This document shows positions 1 to 5,042 of a DNA stretch of 5,042 nt, one piece after another. The DNA is taken from positions 1 through 5,042 of the forward strand of contig CAJOOL010000034.1 of NCBI GenBank assembly GCA_905236115.1. Direction: 5' to 3'. This stretch comes from an uncultured Endomicrobiia bacterium (GTDB taxonomy: Bacteria; Elusimicrobiota; Endomicrobiia; Endomicrobiales; Endomicrobiaceae). The position numbers and the translations under genes are program-made. Each line of letters begins with the position of its first letter. Position 1 is the stretch's first letter. The notes under the pieces are model-generated. The model had not been told where the DNA came from and did no database searches. It worked only from the letters and a program-made list of their open reading frames with translations.

Positions 1-2
1 AC

Positions 3-398
3 AGGGCAAGCGGTGCAGGCGGACAGCATGTAAATAAAACCGACTCTGCCATAAGAATTACATATTTACCTACGGGGCTTGTGGTTTCGTGTCAGGACGA
101 AAGAAGCCAAATAAAAAATAAAGCCAAAGCAATGAAAGTTTTAAGAGCGAAACTTTACGAAGAAAAAATGCTGGAGCAGGAAAGAAAACTTTCAAGCGAC
201 AGAAAACAGCAGGTGGGTTCCGGCGACAGATCCGAAAAAATAAGAACGTATAATTTCCCTCAGAACAGAATTACCGACCACAGGATAGGTTTCAGCGTAT
301 ACAATATTACCGAAGTTATGGACGGCGATTTGAACGAGCTTATAGAAAAACTTATTTCCTGTGAAAACGAAGAAAAACTGAAGAATGCAAGTATATAA
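3..398 (+). CDS. prfA: Peptide chain release factor 1, C-terminal part (5' end outside window)
   Basis: RF1 recognises UAA and UAG stop codons in the ribosomal A site and triggers hydrolysis of peptidyl-tRNA. The open frame enters from the left edge and gives 131 residues before TAA. It begins [18 protein letters not shown], the catalytic domain 3 signature; the GGQ tripeptide lies at 18-26, with the methylatable glutamine at 24-26. [18 protein letters not shown] follows, then [16 protein letters not shown] and a [11 protein letters not shown] tail. The [14 protein letters not shown] segment is the RF1 form; RF2 differs here. About 123 residues follow GGQ, close to E. coli RF1, so the C-terminus is complete and roughly 225 N-terminal residues, including the stop-codon recognition domain, lie outside the window. 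The next gene encodes the methyltransferase for this GGQ, a common pairing in bacteria. An ATG at 81 is in frame but internal, not the real start. Confidence 0.97.
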   Translation, partial: RASGAGGQHVNKTDSAIRITYLPTGLVVSCQDERSQIKNKAKAMKVLRAKLYEEKMLEQERKLSSDRKQQVGSGDRSEKIRTYNFPQNRITDHRIGFSVYNITEVMDGDLNELIEKLISCENEEKLKNASI

Positions 399-416
399 AT
401 AAATTACATTTACAGC

Positions 417-545
417 GAAAAAACAGCAAATTTTGGGCTGTACCATCGTATTCGGCTCCCTTATGTGCCCGTTCGCTACGCTCACACTTTGGCACACCGC
501 GGTCGCCGAAATACTTCGTTTCGCCTCAAACTTTGCTGTTTTTTC
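417..545. repeat. Imperfect palindromic element with perfect 14-bp inverted ends
   Basis: GAAAAAACAGCAAA at 417-430 is the exact reverse complement of TTTGCTGTTTTTTC at 532-545. Inside these ends the arms keep pairing with small bulges: GTATTCGGC at 448-456 against GCCGAAATAC at 505-514, and TGTGCC at 464-469 against GGCACA at 491-496. This leaves a loop of about 21 nt holding CGTTCGCTACGCTCAC. Outside the ends, ACA at 412-414 can pair with TGT at 548-550. The core (441-530) is about 54% G+C by hand count, clearly richer than the neighbouring genes. No believable protein is encoded here and no clear target-site duplication was found. It resembles a MITE- or REP-like dispersed palindrome. The T-run at 539-544 on the plus strand, and the matching A-run at 418-423 seen from the minus strand, could also let it act as a terminator or attenuator between prfA and prmC. 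The repeat structure is directly seen; mobility and copy number are inference. Confidence 0.75.
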
Positions 546-574
546 TGTGTCGCTTCATTATGATAAAGTCAAAA

Positions 575-1417
575 ATGAAAAATATTTTTACCGTATTGAA
601 AGAGGCTCAAGAATTTTTAACATCACACAATATAACCGAAGCAAAAATTGATGCCGAAGTTTTGTTGTGTGATGTTTTAAATATTGAAAGGAAAAATCTT
701 GTTACTTTACGCACGCAGGAAATTACCGAGGAACAATACGATAAATTTCAAAAATATTTAACCGAAAGAATAACGGGAAAACCTGTAGCTTATATAACAG
801 GCGTTACGGAATTTATGGGCTTGAAGTTTAACGTTACCCCCGATATTCTTATTCCTCGGCAGGAAACCGAAATTCTTGTTGAAAAGGCAAACGATATTAT
901 AAAGAAAAATAATTTTAAAACGTGTTTGGATTTATGCACCGGGTCGGGCTGTATTGCGGTGTCTGTCGCTTGTTTTAATGAAAATATTTCCGTTACGGCA
1001 TCCGACATCAGCATACAGGCACTCAAAACCGCACGGCACAACGCCGGGCTTAACAACGTAACCGAAAAAATAAATTTTATTTGTTCCGATATTTTTGAAA
1101 ATATTAAAGGAAAGTTTGATATTATTTTATCCAACCCGCCTTATGTTACCGAAGCAGAATATAAATGTCTGCAAAAAGAACTGTATTTTGAACCGAAACT
1201 TGCACTTACCGCCCCGGATAACGGTCTTTATTTTTATAAGCTCATAGCACAAAAAGCCAAAAATTATTTGAACGAAAACGGCGTTATTTTGCTGGAGTTA
1301 AATTCCGGTTTGTCGGAACAAATTAAGGACTTGTTTAAAGATTTTTCCCGGACACAAATAATTAAAGATTATTCCGGCTTGGACAGAATTTTGAAGATTG
1401 AAATGAGACGGAAATAG
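575..1417 (+). CDS. prmC: Release factor glutamine N5-methyltransferase PrmC (HemK family)
   Basis: This cytoplasmic enzyme transfers a methyl group from S-adenosylmethionine to the side-chain amide of the GGQ glutamine in RF1 and RF2, which improves termination. With the ATG at 575 the protein has 280 residues, the usual family length. An N-terminal helical release-factor-binding domain (about 1-75, with AKIDAEVLL) is followed by GKPVAYITGVTEFMGLKF and IPRQETE (93-99). The SAM-binding loop LDLCTGSGCIAVS starts near residue 118, an acidic ASD motif lies near 144, and the family signature NPPY is at 187-190 (nt 1133-1144), which holds the target glutamine. In-frame starts also exist at ATG 560 and TTG 533, giving 285 and 294 residues. 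I chose 575 because MKNIFTVLKEAQEFL matches where family members normally begin, and the extra residues from 533 come from the arm of the palindromic element. No good Shine-Dalgarno site precedes any of the three starts. The gene lies 176 nt after prfA. Confidence 0.93.
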   Translation: MKNIFTVLKEAQEFLTSHNITEAKIDAEVLLCDVLNIERKNLVTLRTQEITEEQYDKFQKYLTERITGKPVAYITGVTEFMGLKFNVTPDILIPRQETEILVEKANDIIKKNNFKTCLDLCTGSGCIAVSVACFNENISVTASDISIQALKTARHNAGLNNVTEKINFICSDIFENIKGKFDIILSNPPYVTEAEYKCLQKELYFEPKLALTAPDNGLYFYKLIAQKAKNYLNENGVILLELNSGLSEQIKDLFKDFSRTQIIKDYSGLDRILKIEMRRK

Positions 1418-1460
1418 ATTTGATAAAAACAAAAATTTGTAACTGACTGTCTTTTCTTTT

Positions 1461-1488
1461 TTGTATTTAAATCAAAAAATAGTATAAT
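1461..1488 (+). promoter_or_regulatory. Putative sigma70-type promoter for pfp
   Basis: A perfect TATAAT -10 hexamer lies at 1483-1488, 54 nt before the pfp ATG. The best -35 candidate is TTGTAT at 1461-1466 with a 16-nt spacer, matching consensus only in its TTG. Transcription would start near 1495. The 125-nt gap after prmC, with no overlap, fits a new transcription unit starting here. No convincing intrinsic terminator for prmC was seen in 1418-1460, so read-through is possible. The -10 is a strong match, but the area is so A/T-rich that chance matches are likely. Confidence 0.6.
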
Positions 1489-1520
1489 AGTGGAAATCAA
1501 AAAATAAAATCAAAAAAATA
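1469..1520 (+). repeat. Three copies of an A-rich 13-14 nt repeat around the pfp promoter
   Basis: AAATCAAAAAATA occurs exactly at 1469-1481 and 1494-1506, 25 nt apart, and with one extra A at 1507-1520. The first copy sits in the -35/-10 spacer; the other two lie at and after the expected transcription start. They could be binding sites for a regulator, or simply low-complexity A-tract sequence. Regular spacing of 25 and then 13 nt is the only argument for function. Confidence 0.4.
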
Positions 1521-1528
1521 TTTTATTT
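1502..1528 (+). promoter_or_regulatory. AT-only inverted repeat just upstream of the pfp ribosome binding site
   Basis: AAATAAAAT at 1502-1510 is a perfect reverse complement of ATTTTATTT at 1520-1528, with a 9-nt loop. The stem ends two bases before the AGGAG at 1531-1535. In the mRNA it could form a weak leader hairpin that leaves the ribosome site single-stranded. With nine A-U pairs only, it is marginally stable and may be chance in such biased sequence. Confidence 0.3.
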
Positions 1529-1530
1529 AC

Positions 1531-1535
1531 AGGAG
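1531..1535 (+). promoter_or_regulatory. Ribosome binding site of pfp
   Basis: AGGAG is followed by a 7-nt spacer and the ATG at 1543, near-ideal geometry. It fixes the pfp start and contrasts with the lack of such a site before prmC and before the downstream sulfatase gene. Confidence 0.85.
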
Positions 1536-1542
1536 TTTTATT

Positions 1543-3225
1543 ATGGCACAGAAATGCAGCTGTAAATGTGCAATTTCCGAACTGCACAAAGAAAGACTTA
1601 AATTTCAACCGGTTTTGCCCGATGTTTTAAAAAACGGAATAGCAAACGTTAAGCCCGTTTTGGGGAAAGCAACCAAATCCGTTGCTGACTTCGGCAAAAT
1701 AAAAGCTATTTTTGAAAAAACTTACGGTATGCCCGTAGTCAGTTTTCAGGCAGGCAAAAATGCCGTTGTCTGCGAAAAAGCCGTTAAGGTAGGAGTAGTT
1801 CTTTCGGGCGGTCAGGCTCCCGGAGGACATAATGTTATATTCGGACTTCTTGAAGGTTTGAAAAATGCAAATCCGAAAAATAAACTTATAGGTTTCCTCG
1901 GAGGACCTTCCGGAATATTGGAAAATAAAACCATGGAAATAACATCCAAAGTTATTGCCAATTACAAAAATACCGGCGGTTTTGATATGATACAGTCCGG
2001 CAGAACGAAAATTGAAACACCCGAACAGTTCGCACAGGCTAAAGAAACGATTTTGAAAAATAAAATGGATGCTCTTGTATTTATCGGCGGAGACGATTCC
2101 AACACCAATGCGGCACTTTTGGCGGAATATTTGAAAAAAGAAGGTACGGGCGTCTGCGTTATCGGCGTGCCTAAAACCATTGACGGCGATTTGAAAAACG
2201 AACATATTGAAGCATCTTTCGGTTTTGATACGGCAACAAAAATTTATGCGGAGCTTGTCGGCAACATTTGCAGAGACGTAAATTCCGCAAGAAAATATTG
2301 GCATTTTATCAGACTTATGGGAAGAAGTGCATCTCACATTACTTTGGAAGTCGGTTTTAAAGTTCAGCCTAACGTTGTGTTAATCGGTGAAGAAGTTTTG
2401 GCCAAGAAAATGACTTTGGGACAGATTGTTGACGATTTGGCAAATCTGGTAGTAAAAAGAGCCGAAGCCGGCAAAAACTACGGCGTGGTTTTGGTGCCTG
2501 AAGGATTGATAGAATTTATCCCGGAAATGAAAGCTCTCATTGCCGCACTTAACGACCTGCTTGCAGAAAATGAAGCCGAAGTCGCCAAGCTGAATACGGT
2601 AGATGAAAAAATTTCTTTCATATCGGAAAAACTTCCCAAAAATTTGGCTTCGCTTTTAAATTCTCTTCCGAAAAACATTGCTGCTCAATTAATGCTGGAC
2701 AGAGATCCTCACGGAAACGTTCAGGTATCTTTAATTGAAACGGAAAAACTTCTTATTGAAATGGTTTCCAAAAAATTAAAAGATTTGAAAAAAACCGGAA
2801 AATATAACGGTAAATTTTCTACAATAAATCATTTCTTCGGCTATGAGGGAAGATGCGGAGTTCCGTCAAACTTTGATGCAAATTATACTTATGCTTTGGG
2901 TTACAACGCTGCGGCATTGGTAGTGAATAATTTGTCTGGATATTTATCTTCCGTTAAAAATCTTGTTAAAAAACCGTCCGACTGGAAATGCGGCGGAATA
3001 CCTTTAACAATGATGATGAATATAGAAAAAAGAAAAGGTAAAGATAAACCCGTTATACAGAAAGCTCTTGTAAAACTTAACGGAAAACCGTTTAAAGAAT
3101 TTGCAAAAGTAAGAAAAGACTGGGCGTTAAATGATATGTATATGTTCCCGGGAGCTATACAGTTCTTCGGACCTTCAAGCGTAACCGATATTACGACAAA
3201 GACATTGCAGTATGAACAGAAATGA
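1543..3225 (+). CDS. pfp: Pyrophosphate-dependent 6-phosphofructokinase, long (PFP beta-like) form
   Basis: This enzyme reversibly phosphorylates fructose 6-phosphate to fructose 1,6-bisphosphate with PPi instead of ATP, so it works in both glycolysis and gluconeogenesis. The product has 560 residues, the size of the long PFP clade of spirochaetes, chlamydiae and plants; bacterial ATP-PFKs have about 320. Visible motifs are the phosphate-binding loop [10 protein letters not shown] (88-97), GGDDSNT (182-188), PKTIDGD (210-216, with catalytic aspartates), MGRSASH (259-265), PEG (319-321) and GYEGR (433-437), which binds sugar phosphate. The second Asp of GGDD and the Lys of PKTIDGD are the PPi-type residues; ATP enzymes have GGDGS and PGTID. 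A helical insert near 325-415, with [12 protein letters not shown] and [11 protein letters not shown], is normal for the long form. The N-terminus [10 protein letters not shown] carries cysteines at 5, 7 and 9, ahead of the usual family start. The stop overlaps the next start (ATGA), so the two genes are probably translated together. Confidence 0.96.
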   Translation: MAQKCSCKCAISELHKERLKFQPVLPDVLKNGIANVKPVLGKATKSVADFGKIKAIFEKTYGMPVVSFQAGKNAVVCEKAVKVGVVLSGGQAPGGHNVIFGLLEGLKNANPKNKLIGFLGGPSGILENKTMEITSKVIANYKNTGGFDMIQSGRTKIETPEQFAQAKETILKNKMDALVFIGGDDSNTNAALLAEYLKKEGTGVCVIGVPKTIDGDLKNEHIEASFGFDTATKIYAELVGNICRDVNSARKYWHFIRLMGRSASHITLEVGFKVQPNVVLIGEEVLAKKMTLGQIVDDLANLVVKRAEAGKNYGVVLVPEGLIEFIPEMKALIAALNDLLAENEAEVAKLNTVDEKISFISEKLPKNLASLLNSLPKNIAAQLMLDRDPHGNVQVSLIETEKLLIEMVSKKLKDLKKTGKYNGKFSTINHFFGYEGRCGVPSNFDANYTYALGYNAAALVVNNLSGYLSSVKNLVKKPSDWKCGGIPLTMMMNIEKRKGKDKPVIQKALVKLNGKPFKEFAKVRKDWALNDMYMFPGAIQFFGPSSVTDITTKTLQYEQK

Positions 3226-5042
3226 TAACCAAATTTCTTAAAAGAATCATATTCTTAAATATCATCTTCTTGGCAGTAATGACCGCCTGCCGAATAATAT
3301 TTGCATTCTATTATTCGGGAGGCGTCAGTAACCTTGCACCTTACAGAGATTTACTGCAGGCATTTGTTTTAGGTATCAGATATGATACGGCGGTGCTTGC
3401 TTACATCAATTCTTTGGTGACGGTATTTTTTTTAGTATTTTGGTTTATCGGCAGCCAAAAACTTTTCATTAAATTTGTTAGAAGTTTGAAATATTATTAT
3501 ACTGTATTTTTCGGCCTAATAGTAACACTGTTGTGTATAGATTTCGGTTTTTATTCTTATTTTCAAAATCACATGAACATCTTAATGTTCGGTGTTTTTG
3601 AAGACGATACACAGGCGTTATTTTCTACGATTGCCGAAAATTATCCCGTATTTTTAGTGGCACTCGGTTTTATATCAATTTTTGCTGCGGTATATTTTTT
3701 AGTTAAATATTTTGCCGAAAGAAAAATTATCGGTTTTTATTTAAGCAAAACAAAAATTTATGTTAAGATTATTGCCGCTGTTTGTTTAATGGGTTTGAAC
3801 TTCATTCTTGCAAGAGGTTCTTTCGGGTTGTTTCCTCTCGGTGTAGACAATGCGGAAATTTCCACAAACACATTTATAAATAAAGTTGCCATAAACGGTA
3901 TTTATACTCTGCAGGCGGCGATAGAAGCCCGTTCAAAAGAAAATGACAGAGACTACATCGGGCAGACGGGATATTCCAAAGAAAATATGGCACAGGCTTT
4001 TGCGGATTTTACAGACACGGACGTTTCAGAAATTGATAAAGAAAAACCCGAAAATTCTTTGTTGAAAAAAACGAAATATAACAAGGATATAGAAGAAATA
4101 AAACCTAATGTTATTTTTATAATGATGGAATCTTTGGGAACGGATTTGATGCACTATAACAGCCCGGCGTTTAACGTGCTGGGCGAGTTCAAAAAACATC
4201 TGGACGAAGATATAGTTTTCTATAAATTTTTACCTGCCAATATGGGAACAATCGGAAGTTTGGAATCTGCAATAACAAACATTGCAAGGCTTCCTTTATC
4301 ACATTTTTTATGTCAGTCAAAATACGCATACAACAAATATTTTTATACCGGACCTATGCCGTATAAAAGAAGCGGGTATGAAACAACTTTTATGTACGGC
4401 GGAAATTCCGGCTGGCGGAACTGCACTTCTTATATGCCTAATGTCGGCTTTGATAATGTTATCGGTGAGGGCTCTATGCCGAAAGAATATGAAAGAAATC
4501 AGTGGGGTGTTTTTGACGAATATCTTTTTGACTATATACTGAAATTCTTGGACGAAAACGACAGCAAAAAATTTATTTATGTAATGACCACATCCAACCA
4601 TCCGCCGTATTCTTTGCCGGGTAATTATAAAAAACCTTATCCTTTGGAAATAAATGAAGAATTGAACAAAGATATTACAGGCGACAGAAAACTCTCGTCT
4701 ATGAGATTTGCAACTTATCAGTATTCCTGTCAAAAGGTCGGCGAATTTTTGACAAAATTGAAGAATTCAAAGTACGGTGAAAATACCATTGTTGCAATAA
4801 CCGGCGACCATAATTTTTGGAGCACGTTTACTTATCCTTTGGAAAGAAAGCTTGACGAAATGAGCGTGCCGTTTTATCTGTATATTCCGAAAAAATTAAG
4901 AGCAAATAAAAAAATTAATACTTCCGTTGTCGGTTCCCATACAGATATTTTGCCGACTTTGTATAATGTATCTTTATCCGATACGGACTACTGGGCAACG
5001 GGAACGGATTTACTTTCCGAAGATGCCGAAAAAAATATTGCT
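3222..5042 (+). CDS. LTA synthase-like membrane sulfatase / phosphoglycerol transferase (3' end outside window)
   Basis: Members of this alkaline-phosphatase superfamily (LtaS, OpgB and relatives) move phosphoglycerol or similar phospho-groups from membrane lipids onto envelope polymers, using a divalent metal outside the membrane. The frame stays open for 607 codons to the window edge. The N-terminus has about five hydrophobic segments (roughly 8-30, 54-78, 98-118, 141-166, 180-198), the LtaS layout, with GIRYD between the first two. A linker follows, then the sulfatase domain from [12 protein letters not shown], with metal ligand Glu303. Thr343 in [10 protein letters not shown] is the likely nucleophile. 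SNHPPY (His460), TGDHNFW (Asp529, His530) and [12 protein letters not shown] (His573) complete the metal and substrate motifs, so the active site looks intact. The ATG shares ATGA with the pfp stop; only weak purine-rich sequence precedes it, which suggests translational coupling. The substrate cannot be told from sequence: glycerol phosphate, phosphoethanolamine or another group is possible. Only a short C-terminal piece is likely missing. Confidence 0.9.
   Translation, partial: MITKFLKRIIFLNIIFLAVMTACRIIFAFYYSGGVSNLAPYRDLLQAFVLGIRYDTAVLAYINSLVTVFFLVFWFIGSQKLFIKFVRSLKYYYTVFFGLIVTLLCIDFGFYSYFQNHMNILMFGVFEDDTQALFSTIAENYPVFLVALGFISIFAAVYFLVKYFAERKIIGFYLSKTKIYVKIIAAVCLMGLNFILARGSFGLFPLGVDNAEISTNTFINKVAINGIYTLQAAIEARSKENDRDYIGQTGYSKENMAQAFADFTDTDVSEIDKEKPENSLLKKTKYNKDIEEIKPNVIFIMMESLGTDLMHYNSPAFNVLGEFKKHLDEDIVFYKFLPANMGTIGSLESAITNIARLPLSHFLCQSKYAYNKYFYTGPMPYKRSGYETTFMYGGNSGWRNCTSYMPNVGFDNVIGEGSMPKEYERNQWGVFDEYLFDYILKFLDENDSKKFIYVMTTSNHPPYSLPGNYKKPYPLEINEELNKDITGDRKLSSMRFATYQYSCQKVGEFLTKLKNSKYGENTIVAITGDHNFWSTFTYPLERKLDEMSVPFYLYIPKKLRANKKINTSVVGSHTDILPTLYNVSLSDTDYWATGTDLLSEDAEKNIA

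Noticed and set aside
192..497. Minus-strand open frame of 101 codons overlapping the prfA end and the repeat
   Set aside because: It lies opposite the well-supported RF1 reading frame and runs into the palindrome; no recognisable domain.
496..503. ACCGCGGT palindrome in the repeat as a protein-binding operator
   Set aside because: An 8-bp palindrome alone is weak evidence, and it sits within the arm of the larger hairpin.
433..651. Plus-strand 72-codon open frame from the repeat into prmC
   Set aside because: It overlaps prmC in another frame and starts inside the palindromic element; it has no ribosome site and resembles no family I know.
1418..1460. Possible intrinsic terminator after prmC (ACAAAAATTTGT and the following T-rich run)
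   Set aside because: The only stem is about five base pairs, mostly A-T, with a two-base loop, and it is not directly followed by a T-run; too weak to call.
1627..2337. Minus-strand 236-codon open frame inside pfp
   Set aside because: It is the shadow of a strongly motif-supported gene; the Phe/Ile/Cys-rich product is typical of the antisense of A-rich coding sequence.
4282..4733. Overlapping plus- and minus-strand open frames within the sulfatase gene
   Set aside because: Both are out of frame with a continuous sulfatase domain that keeps its motifs on both sides of this stretch, so they are chance frames and not evidence of a frameshift.

Overview
The window holds four genes on the plus strand, two of them cut by the window edges. 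They are the 3' end of peptide chain release factor 1 (prfA), the release-factor glutamine methyltransferase prmC, a long-form pyrophosphate-dependent phosphofructokinase (pfp), and a membrane-bound LTA synthase/phosphoglycerol transferase-like sulfatase that runs off the right edge. No tRNA, rRNA, CRISPR array, transposase or phage gene was seen.

The DNA is AT-rich, with A/T-ending codons and poly-A/T runs between genes, so this is a low-GC bacterium. The long PPi-PFK type is known from spirochaetes, chlamydiae, Elusimicrobia/Endomicrobia and some other anaerobes as well as plants, and suggests a fermentative, PPi-economising metabolism. The LTA synthase-like protein is the five-helix plus sulfatase type that also occurs in Gram-negative bacteria. 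These hints do not fix a phylum.

Layout. Positions 3-398 are the RF1 C-terminus with its GGQ motif. Positions 399-574 are a gene gap occupied mostly by a roughly 130-nt imperfect palindrome (417-545) with perfect 14-bp ends and a GC-richer core, which looks like a small dispersed or mobile palindromic repeat. Positions 575-1417 are prmC, whose product methylates the GGQ glutamine of the protein encoded just upstream. Positions 1418-1542 are an A-rich promoter region with a consensus -10 box, a triple A-rich repeat and a good Shine-Dalgarno site. Positions 1543-3225 are pfp, joined by an ATGA stop/start overlap to the sulfatase gene at 3222-5042.

There appear to be two transcription units: prfA-prmC (translation termination) and pfp-sulfatase (a glycolytic enzyme coupled to an envelope enzyme). 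No clearly new biological system is visible. The items most worth following up are the palindromic element at the prmC start, the pfp/sulfatase translational coupling and the Cys-x-Cys-x-Cys N-terminus of the PFP.
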